From NCBI GenBank assembly GCA_009665115.1, contig WJXE01000067.1:1-12220 (forward strand): a stretch of DNA of 12,220 bases, written 5' to 3'. Origin of the DNA: Nitrosopumilales archaeon (GTDB lineage Archaea > Thermoproteota > Nitrososphaeria > Nitrososphaerales > Nitrososphaeraceae). This document shows, piece after piece, positions 6,511 to 11,853 of this stretch; position 1 is the stretch's first letter; each line of letters opens with the position of its first letter. The notes below the pieces were generated by a model. The model was given only the letters and a program-made list of their open reading frames with translations. It was not told the origin of the DNA and did no database searches. The position numbers and the translations under genes are program-made.

Positions 6511-6987
6511 TTATCCAGTACTGTTTAGCGTTATCGGTTTTGCAAATGTACTTCCACCATCATTACTGGCTCTGAATAGTGGCATTAGTACTCCGGTCTT
6601 GTTGGTCCACCATGTTACGTACACATTGCTTCCTGATGCCGCTATCTCTGTATTCAGATCTACTGCGTGTCCCTTGTTGGGGGAGCTTATCATCATTGTC
6701 TTCAGTGTCTTGCCGTCCGTGCTCTTTGCAAAGAATACGTTCTAGTGTCCTGTGTCGTTGTTTGTCCACGCCATGAAGACAGTATTATTTCCTGTGGCAG
6801 CCATAGGAACCCCCGCCCTTGCAACCAAAAAAGAAGGAGAGCCATGGGTTGGCCCTTGAGGAAAGGCACTTGCCGCATTTGACGAAGTAATGGTCACACC
6901 GGCCGCATCAAACAAAAACACTGTCGTAAGCACTAGTACTAACGTTACACCAACGCATTTTTTAGCGATGGATTCGTGATTTGACAT
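6511..6987 (-). pseudogene. Secreted sialidase/BNR-repeat (Asp-box) protein, broken by an in-frame TAG
   Basis: From the ATG at 6987 the frame encodes an N-terminal signal/membrane segment (CVGVTLVLVLTTVFLFDAAG, about residues 11-30). A beta-propeller-like repeat follows: NNTVFMAWTNNDTGH, then TAG (codon 82, 6744-6742), then NVFFAKSTDGKTL. A second repeat runs SNVYVTWWTNK and RASNDGGSTF, an Asp-box (S-x-D-G-G-x-T-F), and the gene ends at TAA 6511-6513. Both halves are in the same frame, so a single base change interrupts it. By repeat consensus the lost residue is probably Trp (TGG to TAG). Full-length family members I recall are several times longer, so the C-terminus is also cut, and the first Asp-box lacks one Gly. 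Such extracellular proteins are numerous in soil ammonia oxidisers, with unknown role. An upstream TTG at 7026 is not needed, since the TATA box predicts a start at 6987. Confidence 0.7.
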
Positions 6988-7008
6988 TGTCTCATGATAA
7001 TTGAGCAC

Positions 7009-7017
7009 ATATTTAAG
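7009..7017 (-). promoter_or_regulatory. TATA box of the BNR-repeat pseudogene
   Basis: CTTAAATAT on the minus strand is centred 26 bases before the ATG at 6987. This is the spacing expected for a leaderless archaeal transcript and supports that start over the upstream TTG. Confidence 0.55.
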
Positions 7018-7255
7018 GACGACCAAGAAAATCGTTTTAAAATATAATTTAAGGAATCAGGCTTAAGTGGTACCTATGACAAGTGACCTTGAAGCAGCTA
7101 GCCATTCCGCTTTACGTTTTACGGATGATTTCCTTTTTATTTTGCAGTCCGATGTGTTTTACTGACGAACAGGCAGGGGGAACAACCGGTTTAAAGTGAT
7201 CATTATTCGCATGGTTACGTCGGCTTTACATTATTTAATGTGAAATTGTTTCTAA

Positions 7256-7654
7256 TTATTTATGAAATGCAACAACCAGAGACTGTAAAAGCAATGTTAA
7301 TCTACAATTGATTATATAATTTAATGTGAATATATCTTTAACAGCATTCGACAACGGCTCAAGGGACATGCTTCCTTGGGCCGGATATATCCCAATATTT
7401 TCTGCTCCTTTCAATGAGGATAACATTTTTTGTGCTATAATACAGGTCTTGCCCTGTTGTTCAATAGCGAATGATTCATGATAATTAGTAAAATTGATTT
7501 CAGCCGCATTGCAGTCTAACATCTGTCCTACTTTATACATCATATTAGCTTTTTCAGCCCTTACATCGTTCTTTTTAATATATTCATAAAAATTAGTAAC
7601 GTTATCATTGCTTCCGCTGGCAGTGACCCTTACTTGATTCTCATCATCAGGCAT
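7256..7654 (-). CDS. Hypothetical 132-aa protein
   Basis: Not recognised. The frame is intact from an ATG at 7654. The N-terminal part (about 1-100) is soluble and beta/alpha-like, with VRVTASGSND, FYEYIKKNDVRAEKAN, LDCNAAEINFTNYHESF and GKTCIIAQKMLSSLKG. The C-terminal 30 residues (FTLNYIINCRLTLLLQSLVV) are different in character and moderately hydrophobic, perhaps a read-on past an original stop or a membrane association. The opening VRVTASG and the size loosely recall small stand-alone archaeal domains, but I see no active-site pattern. No good TATA box or ribosome site is visible within 40 bases of the ATG. A tRNA-like fragment lies just upstream on the same strand (7681-7713). Confidence 0.5.
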   Translation of the reverse strand: MPDDENQVRVTASGSNDNVTNFYEYIKKNDVRAEKANMMYKVGQMLDCNAAEINFTNYHESFAIEQQGKTCIIAQKMLSSLKGAENIGIYPAQGSMSLEPLSNAVKDIFTLNYIINCRLTLLLQSLVVAFHK

Positions 7655-7680
7655 GATCGTTGTATGTAATTTGATGTTTT

Positions 7681-7713
7681 GATCGCTGCTTTACCAATTA
7701 GACTAGCCCGTAA
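7681..7713 (-). pseudogene. tRNA 5'-half remnant (acceptor strand plus D-arm)
   Basis: On the minus strand TAGTCTAATTGGTAAAGCAG fits the universal tRNA 5' region: T8-A9, D-stem G10-T11-C12-T13, A14, loop with G18-G19, and the returning stem. One stem pair is broken (C12 against A23, normally G). Seven bases upstream (TACGGGC) would be the acceptor strand. No anticodon arm, T-arm or 3' acceptor follows, so this is not a working tRNA. Such halves can be left when an element integrates into, or excises imprecisely from, a tRNA gene. Confidence 0.4.
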
Positions 7714-8091
7714 TCCAAAGTCGAAGATCCCTTTGCTCTCTCCTTTGATATAGAAGCTTTTTTCGACCAATATAATTCACTTTCATTACGCTTCCCTTCA
7801 CTGCAGCACATTAACAACAATAAGGACTGCGAAGTGCAAACAAATACATTTCTTATCATGTTTTTTGGTGTGCATCTTATCTAGACTTGCACGACACAGT
7901 CGAGAAATGTCCTTCATGTGTGACTGGTAAAGTAGAATCGATGTCAATATCAGATAAGGTATTATACACATTTAGTTTTGATGCGAGCGCGAGTGCCGCC
8001 CACTAACAACAACATCTCTTTTCTCTTTTTTTGGGGCCGAATAAGTAATGGGTGTATAGTGTCATTGTAGATCGACAAAATTAGACGATAA

Positions 8092-8099
8092 AGATTTAT
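8092..8099 (+). promoter_or_regulatory. TATA-like box of the 8123 gene
   Basis: AGATTTAT is centred about 27 bases before the ATG at 8123, consistent with a leaderless transcript. Confidence 0.4.
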
Positions 8100-8122
8100 G
8101 TGATATCTGACGAAGTAAATAA

Positions 8123-8530
8123 ATGCGTCAACAAGAAACGGCTCTGTTGTTTGCAACGATAACGATAACGACAGCACTAATACTGGTAACATCGATCTTA
8201 ACGTCATCAGCTTCAGCATACTTGAAAATATTTTCACCAAAGCAAGGCCAACAGGTGCCGGCCGGCAGTTTTTTACCGGTAATTGGTACATCTACACCAT
8301 CTAACGCAACTCATACAAAATGTAACGTTCAACTTCAGACAAACCAACACGGATACAAACCCGTACAACCTCTCGGACCTGGCGGTACTTATACAAATTG
8401 GAAAGGCACAACAAGCGAGCCGGTAAAATCTAGTTCACAATTTCACAGGAATACAAACCAATTCAGGTATTCCAGCAATACCCACATTTCCGCATTAGGC
8501 TGCAGTAATAACAATAGCTACATTGATTAA
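8123..8530 (+). CDS. Small secreted protein with an Ig-like opening; tail probably frameshifted
   Basis: The 135-residue ORF starts with a clear signal peptide (hydrophobic 8-28, likely cut after SASA near residue 32). It continues with IFSPKQGQQVPAGSFLPV, IGTSTPSNATHTKC and PLGPGGTYTNWKGTT. I recall this pattern (SPxxGQQVPxGSxLxVxGTS, then GGxYTNWT) at the start of many extracellular proteins of Nitrososphaera/Nitrosocosmicus; the fold is probably Ig/CBM-like and the role unknown. After EPVK the ORF turns into Ser/Asn-rich, non-family sequence. The +1 frame instead reads LVHNFTGIQTNSGIPAIPTF, which has an N-glycosylation-type site and looks like the family's own continuation. It stops at TAG near 8493. 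A deletion plus frameshift near 8429 is therefore likely, and the gene may be a pseudogene or a truncated variant. Confidence 0.6.
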   Translation: MRQQETALLFATITITTALILVTSILTSSASAYLKIFSPKQGQQVPAGSFLPVIGTSTPSNATHTKCNVQLQTNQHGYKPVQPLGPGGTYTNWKGTTSEPVKSSSQFHRNTNQFRYSSNTHISALGCSNNNSYID

Positions 8531-8555
8531 ATTACAAAGTCACGCAATAAAGGAG

Positions 8556-8584
8556 CACCAATATTAAATATTTTAATATTGGTG
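8556..8584. repeat. Perfect 13-bp hairpin with 3-base loop
   Basis: CACCAATATTAAA (8556-8568) and its exact complement (8572-8584) flank TAT. It lies 25 bases after the stop of the secreted-protein ORF. No T-run follows, so it does not look like a bacterial-type terminator. It could act as an mRNA 3'-end structure or be the trace of a small mobile element. Confidence 0.75.
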
Positions 8585-8735
8585 GGACCCCGGCTCGTAT
8601 TATATCAGTGGGGGCATTCATTCCCAAACAATATCTGCCCCGCAAAGTTGATAACCAGTCGATTTTATTGTTTTGCTAATTCTCGTCGCCGTAGCGGATC
8701 ATAATATGCTTGGTTGATGGACGCAGGAATTTTTA

Positions 8736-8759
8736 GTAATCCCAGCGGAGTGGGATTAC
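8736..8759. repeat. 9-bp hairpin upstream of the methyltransferase
   Basis: GTAATCCCA (8736-8744) and TGGGATTAC (8751-8759) pair exactly around GCGGAG. It lies about 45 bases before the methyltransferase start, within its possible leader. An operator or RNA structure is possible; no function is known. Confidence 0.55.
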
Positions 8760-8804
8760 ACTGGCAAGATTATTACGCGGGTAGGGCCAAGTATTCAGAT
8801 CTGC

Positions 8805-9449
8805 TTGGAAAGTCAGGCAAAAGGAAAACACAATGGTGAAGTCTGGAATAAAGTCTACAAATCAGACAACGCTTTCTTTGGACAGGATGCCAGCAACTTT
8901 GCTCTGCTTTGTTTTAATCACATGAAAATGAACAATGTAAGGAGAATCTTGGAGCTAGGCGCGGGTCACGGAAGAGATACAACACTTTTTGCATCAAATG
9001 GAATTGAAGTAGAGGCAGTAGACTACTCTAATGTTGCTATTCAGATACTGGATAAGATAACAAAGGAAAAAAAACTGCCAATAACACCACGAATCTTTGA
9101 TGTCAGGAGAGCGCTTCCATTTCCAGATAGCTATTTTGATGCTGTGTATTCACACATGTTTCTCAACATGCGCTTTTCACTCGACGAGCTTCATTTTCTA
9201 TTTTCAGAAAAAAGGAGAGTACTCAAACAAAAGGGATTCAACTTCTTTTCTGTTAGAAACCACAATGACAAATCCTATGGTGAGGGGGTCCAAATAGATA
9301 AAGGAATCTATGATATAAACGGCTTTCAGATCCGATTCTTTACAGAGAAGGAGATACAAGATTTATTGGAAGGCTTTGAAATGCTCTGGATGGGAGAAGA
9401 AAATGAGGAACCAGTCAATTTGTATATTGTATTTAGCAAGAAAATATGA
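8805..9449 (+). CDS. Class I SAM-dependent methyltransferase (Methyltransf_11/TehB-like)
   Basis: The 214-residue protein transfers a methyl group from S-adenosylmethionine to an unknown small substrate in the cytoplasm. SAM-binding motif I is ILELGAGHGRD at 48-58. The acidic end of strand 2 is Asp73 (EAVDYS), Asp99 (IFDVRRALPF) follows, and the strand-4 motif is FPDSYFDAVYSH at 106-117. The C-terminal part has the usual extra strands (YDINGFQIRFFTEKEI, YIVFSKK). The only sensible start is TTG at 8805, giving (M)ESQAKGKHN; the next ATG (codon 40) would cut into the domain. The frame is also open further upstream to a TGA near 8713, but without protein character. No ribosome site precedes the TTG, so expression may be weak, or the TTG may be a recent ATG mutation. 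The sequence is otherwise intact. The downstream gene is 140 bases away with its own promoter. Confidence 0.85.
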   Translation: MESQAKGKHNGEVWNKVYKSDNAFFGQDASNFALLCFNHMKMNNVRRILELGAGHGRDTTLFASNGIEVEAVDYSNVAIQILDKITKEKKLPITPRIFDVRRALPFPDSYFDAVYSHMFLNMRFSLDELHFLFSEKRRVLKQKGFNFFSVRNHNDKSYGEGVQIDKGIYDINGFQIRFFTEKEIQDLLEGFEMLWMGEENEEPVNLYIVFSKKI

Positions 9450-9552
9450 ATGAATTTTTGCTACCCTGTTCCTCATGGAGCATAACGCAGAACATAGGGG
9501 CTGGTCATTGTGGTCATTCACTTCAATATCAATATCAAATGTATCCGCCTTA

Positions 9553-9562
9553 TCTTTTTAAG
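9553..9562 (+). promoter_or_regulatory. TATA box of the split-barrel oxidoreductase gene
   Basis: TCTTTTTAAG is centred about 32 bases before the ATG at 9590, predicting a leader of only a few bases. This shows the gene is transcribed on its own rather than from the methyltransferase. Confidence 0.5.
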
Positions 9563-9589
9563 CCACTTTTTGAATTTACTATTTGAAAA

Positions 9590-10033
9590 ATGAAAGAAAT
9601 GAGTAAAGAGGAAATTCAAACCTTCCTCCTGTCTGGCACTCTAACGGGAAAGATATCAACAGTCCGCAAAGATGGAAGGCCTCATGTGGTTCCTATTTGG
9701 TTCATTCTTGATAAGGATGATTCCAATATAAAGGTCGTGTTCACTACTGGCCAGGACTCATCGAAAGCCAAACACATGTTGAGAGATCCGCGAGTAAGTC
9801 TATGTGTAGACGATCAAACCCCCCCCTTTTCATTTGTTGTAATAGACGGAATAGCGGAAATAATTAAAGAACCAGATCTACGTGAGCTCCTAAAATGGGC
9901 AACCAAAATAGCAGGACGATATATGGGACAAGATAATGCAGAAGCTTACGGGAAGAGGAATGCGGTAAAGGGTGAATTTCTTGTTAGGATAAGACCGACT
10001 AAGGTTATAGCACAGAAAGATATGGTTGGGTAG
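9590..10033 (+). CDS. PPOX-class (pyridoxamine-phosphate-oxidase-like) F420/FMN-dependent oxidoreductase
   Basis: The 147-residue split-barrel flavin-type protein has the length and pattern of the PPOX-class F420-dependent oxidoreductases. Its opening helix (EEIQTFLLSG) is followed by KISTVRKDGRPHVVPIWFIL at 21-40, the strand-loop-strand in which the family holds the cofactor phosphate. Then come VVFTTGQDSSKAKHMLRDP at 49-67, with the conserved Ser/Lys contact region, VSLCVDDQTPPFSFVVIDGIAEI at 69-91, and a closing strand FLVRIRPTKVIAQ at 130-142. Ammonia-oxidising archaea make F420, so that cofactor is plausible, but FMN or heme cannot be excluded from sequence. The substrate is unknown. An upstream TATA box supports the start; MKEMSKEE has a second ATG four codons in. 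The frame is intact and the gene stands alone. Confidence 0.85.
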   Translation: MKEMSKEEIQTFLLSGTLTGKISTVRKDGRPHVVPIWFILDKDDSNIKVVFTTGQDSSKAKHMLRDPRVSLCVDDQTPPFSFVVIDGIAEIIKEPDLRELLKWATKIAGRYMGQDNAEAYGKRNAVKGEFLVRIRPTKVIAQKDMVG

Positions 10034-10245
10034 TAGCACAAATTTCGCAGACCGTACGTGATTTTAGCCGTTCCTGCCAAGATAGCGGAATTTATTATGC
10101 ACTACTACTTGATCTTTCCAGCACAATTTTAAAACCAAACACAAAGTCGTTGTTACTAAGATACAAATAGAGCCGGTACAGCACTTGTCTGAAAATCGTT
10201 TGCTTGTGGAAAAATTATTAGCCTAATCTTCAGTGTAACCTGGCA
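10034..10245. other. Intergenic spacer, nothing recognised
   Basis: I see no ORF, repeat or strong promoter here. It separates the oxidoreductase gene from the following pseudogene. Confidence 0.4.
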
Positions 10246-10613
10246 ATGAAGAAGGAGTATCTTATTTCAAGAATTGAAGCCTCTCAAGACTGAAGTCCTT
10301 AAGTTTATGTCATATTTGCTGATCCAAATGATTACGAGCTGGACCCCAAAAAGCCGCAAAATCCATTTGGTCTAAATATGATGGCATTTACTTCTCCAGA
10401 GAACTTGATTAAGAGTTTGCCAAAAGCCACGTCAAATATTTCTATGGCCATGGGTGGTGGCTGCCCGCTCACGGGTTCCCCTACATTTAAAATCAGTATG
10501 AGGGCGATAAAATTACCATAGAAATTAAGAAATCAGACAGCAGTGGTGGGATATCGATATCAGACAAAGTCACCAGGATACTTCTTCCTCTCATCTTATT
10601 TTTCATACTTTAA
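10246..10613 (+). pseudogene. Ruined gene for a hypothetical archaeal protein (two stops, one frameshift)
   Basis: From the ATG at 10246 one frame reads MKKEYLISRIEASQD, TGA, SP, TAA, then VYVIFADPNDYELDPKKPQN, FGLNMMAFTSPENLIKSLPK and GGGCPLTGSPTFKIS. Near 10494-10500 the sense moves to another frame: QYEGDKITIEIKKSDSSGG, ISISDKVTRILLPLILFFIL, TAA at 10611. Joined, it makes a coherent protein of about 120 residues that ends in a short hydrophobic tail. The TGA could derive from GGA (Gly) and the TAA from a Tyr codon. The wording resembles small proteins I associate with Nitrososphaerota (ADPxDY, FGxNMxAFTxPExLxKxLPKA, GDKxxxEIxKSDSSG); their function is unknown. At least three lesions make it dead. 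A run of seven T follows the stop (10614-10620). Confidence 0.65.
10550..10561. repeat. 12-bp palindrome GATATCGATATC
   Basis: Perfectly self-complementary, inside the tail of the pseudogene. It is probably incidental to the Ile-Ser-Ile-Ser coding there. Confidence 0.6.
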
Positions 10614-10858
10614 TTTTTTTATGTCACATCGTACCATTAAATATCTATCTTCAAATCGCTTAGATCAATTTACAATTATAATCTGACGTGTTATTTGACG
10701 TAAGAAAGATCAATAATTAACGATCATTAAGTGATCATGAGCAACATGACAAGAAAATGCGGCTGAAACGTTTATCTTACATAAAAGAAACATTTGTTAT
10801 AGCTCCGATACGGCTTCTGTATTTCACAAGACAAAGTCAAATCGGATTGCCAATATTT
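10614..10858. other. AT-rich intergenic spacer
   Basis: It begins with seven T after the pseudogene stop, a possible archaeal termination signal. A small inverted pair GATCA/TGATC lies near 10732. No gene is supported on either strand. Confidence 0.4.
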
Positions 10859-11176
10859 TTAACCAATGTATCGGTCCTTACCTATTTTTAGAACGAGGTC
10901 TCCATCATCGTCTGCATAAAAACCCAAAACAGATTTATCGTCAAACCGACATGGATCAGACAAGATTACGTTTCCCCATCTGACAAGAATCGGTGCTCAA
11001 CGCCACGGTGACAGCCTTAACGTTGCGTTATTATTTCCGGCCCTAGCTTAAAATCCGCAACTGTAAGCGTGCCATTCAAGTCGATTATAGTCGTTTGATA
11101 AGTATAGCCTATATTTCTTTTCTGGTACAATGGATACTTGTACATGAGGAAAAAACAGCAAAAGAGAAATTGACAT
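10859..11176 (-). pseudogene. Possible gene ghost, 106 codons with two internal stops
   Basis: From an ATG at 11176 the minus strand reads MSISLLLFFPHVQVSIVPEK, KYRLYLSNDYNRLEWHAYSC and GF, then TAA. Thirteen codons later comes TGA, then APILVRWGNVILSDPCRFDD, KSVLGFYADDDGDLVLKIGK and DRYIG before the final TAA at 10859. The opening looks like a short signal peptide and the last 49 codons have ordinary protein composition. An overlapping frame (ATG 11145 to TAA 11017) gives a 42-residue peptide containing TIIDLNGTLTVADFKLGPEI, which resembles HAD-hydrolase motif I (D-x-N/D-G-T-L-T). The two frames cannot both be ancestral coding; a frameshift between them is possible. No family is assigned. 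Confidence 0.3.
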
Positions 11177-11190
11177 AAGCTCGGTTTCTC

Positions 11191-11198
11191 ATAAATAA
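11191..11198 (+). promoter_or_regulatory. TATA box of the winged-helix gene
   Basis: ATAAATAA is centred about 26 bases before the GTG at 11221, predicting transcription to start at the GTG itself (leaderless). The same AT tract could serve the divergent ghost gene. Confidence 0.5.
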
Positions 11199-11220
11199 TT
11201 AGTCGGACAATATATGAAAA

Positions 11221-11487
11221 GTGAAATACAGAAGCAGGAGTGACATAATCGGGCTACTCTTGAATGCTGCAAATGGCGGAAGAGCTACTAAGACTAAATT
11301 AATGTATAGCGCGTTTATATCCTTTAATCAGCTGAGAGAATACTTGTCGCTCTTAGTGGAAAATGGTTTGATACAATACGAAGAAGGAACGCACACCTAC
11401 AGAACGACTGAGAAAGGTATACGTTTTTTGCATTTACAAAACAAAATTGACGAAGTAGCTCCGATTATTTATACCAGCGTGAAATAA
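11221..11487 (+). CDS. Archaeal winged-helix DNA-binding regulator (HTH_45/ArnR1-like)
   Basis: The 88-residue protein is essentially one winged-helix domain, probably a small transcription regulator. Helix 1 is RSDIIGLLLNAANG (6-19). KTKLMYSAFISFNQLREYLS (24-43) holds helix 2 and the recognition helix, LVENGLIQYEEG (45-56) leads into the wing (THTYRTTEKG), and a closing helix is IRFLHLQNKIDEVAP. This is the recurrent archaeal pattern of KxxIMYKAxLSxxQLxxYLxxLxxxGLIxY, then Y-x-T-T-E-K-G. The start is a GTG with an in-frame TGA just upstream (11215-11217). A nearby ATG at 11214 is in another frame and ends after nine codons, overlapping the GTG. The TATA box agrees with a leaderless GTG start. 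The target genes are unknown; such regulators often act on themselves or on neighbours. Confidence 0.85.
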   Translation: MKYRSRSDIIGLLLNAANGGRATKTKLMYSAFISFNQLREYLSLLVENGLIQYEEGTHTYRTTEKGIRFLHLQNKIDEVAPIIYTSVK

Positions 11488-11532
11488 AGATGAAATAAAA
11501 TTATCGTAGCAAGGGTAATGACCAATAGATCA

Positions 11533-11540
11533 CTTTTTTT
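11533..11540 (+). terminator. Poly-T termination signal after the winged-helix gene
   Basis: A run of seven T (CTTTTTTT) lies about 45 bases after the stop and before the next small gene. Archaeal transcription commonly ends at such T-rich stretches without a hairpin. Confidence 0.4.
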
Positions 11541-11566
11541 ATCATCGACAAAATAGAGAGAAGGCA

Positions 11567-11713
11567 ATGCAGACAGAGCTCCAATCTGAAATCGAGTGCC
11601 CACGCTGCTATGATACCATGACATTATATTCTGATTTTAGCGGCCCATACTATTTTTGCGAACAGTGTGATTCTAGACTATATACACAAAAGAATAGAAT
11701 TCAAATCTTATGA
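11567..11713 (+). CDS. 48-aa zinc-ribbon protein
   Basis: This short gene encodes a single zinc ribbon: CPRC at 11-14 and CEQC at 31-34, with a beta-hairpin between (YDTMTLYSDFSGPYYF). Two Cys pairs 16 residues apart, with aromatic residues in the second strand (YYFCEQCD), are typical of a structural zinc knuckle. Stand-alone ribbons like this are common in Nitrososphaerota and may bind nucleic acid or a protein partner; which one is unknown. It starts with ATG 80 bases after the winged-helix gene on the same strand. A purine-rich GAGAGAAGG immediately precedes the start, rather too close for an ideal ribosome site. It ends with TGA at 11711. The intact Cys pairs argue that it is real. Confidence 0.7.
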   Translation: MQTELQSEIECPRCYDTMTLYSDFSGPYYFCEQCDSRLYTQKNRIQIL

Positions 11714-11821
11714 CAGAACCGCTGACTAAATTTCTTATATTATCGGGTTAGTCGAAAAAAAGCACTAATCAAGTATTAGAGGATTATGCAATAACCACAA
11801 TCCTGTCAATGCATTCTCAAA

Positions 11822-11830
11822 TCATATAAG
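11822..11830 (+). promoter_or_regulatory. TATA box of the terminal secreted-protein gene
   Basis: CATATAAGG is centred 28 bases before the ATG at 11854, suiting a leaderless or nearly leaderless transcript. Confidence 0.5.
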
Positions 11831-11853
11831 GATGATTTCTAAATGGAATCCAT

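Larger units (their letters stand above)
7655..8122. other. Intergenic region with a tRNA-half remnant and no convincing gene
   Basis: Apart from the tRNA-like fragment and the promoter of the 8123 gene, I see only short ORFs. One is a minus-strand 39-codon frame at 7798-7917 with a basic N-terminus and a hydrophobic end, another a 27-codon basic peptide beginning at 7789. Neither has support from a promoter, ribosome site or recognisable sequence. Confidence 0.4.

Noticed and set aside
6742..6744. TAG read through as pyrrolysine or another amino acid
   Set aside because: No pyrrolysine system is known in this lineage, the protein is not a methylamine methyltransferase, and the gene is also truncated at its end.
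6563..6882. Plus and minus shadow frames (61-71 codons) across the BNR pseudogene
   Set aside because: The signal-peptide/BNR frame explains this DNA; the others have no recognisable sequence.
7076..7165. 29-codon plus-strand ORF (MTSDLEAASHSALRFTDDF) with an AT-rich box upstream
   Set aside because: Too short, the box spacing is only fair (about 33 bases), and no motif is recognised.
7700..7740. Permuted tRNA with its T-arm (TTCGACT) ahead of the D-arm half
   Set aside because: The stem bases around TTCGACT do not pair, so no T-arm forms; only the 5' half resembles a tRNA.
7798..7917. 39-codon minus-strand ORF with basic start and hydrophobic end
   Set aside because: No promoter, ribosome site or family similarity; easily a chance frame.
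7962..8291. Minus-strand 109-codon frame
   Set aside because: It overlaps the promoter and signal peptide of the plus-strand secreted-protein gene and has no family features.
8717..8839. 40-codon ORF (MDAGIFSNPSGVGLHWQDYY...) before the methyltransferase
   Set aside because: It overlaps the methyltransferase start in another frame and has no support beyond being open; mentioned only as context for the TTG start.
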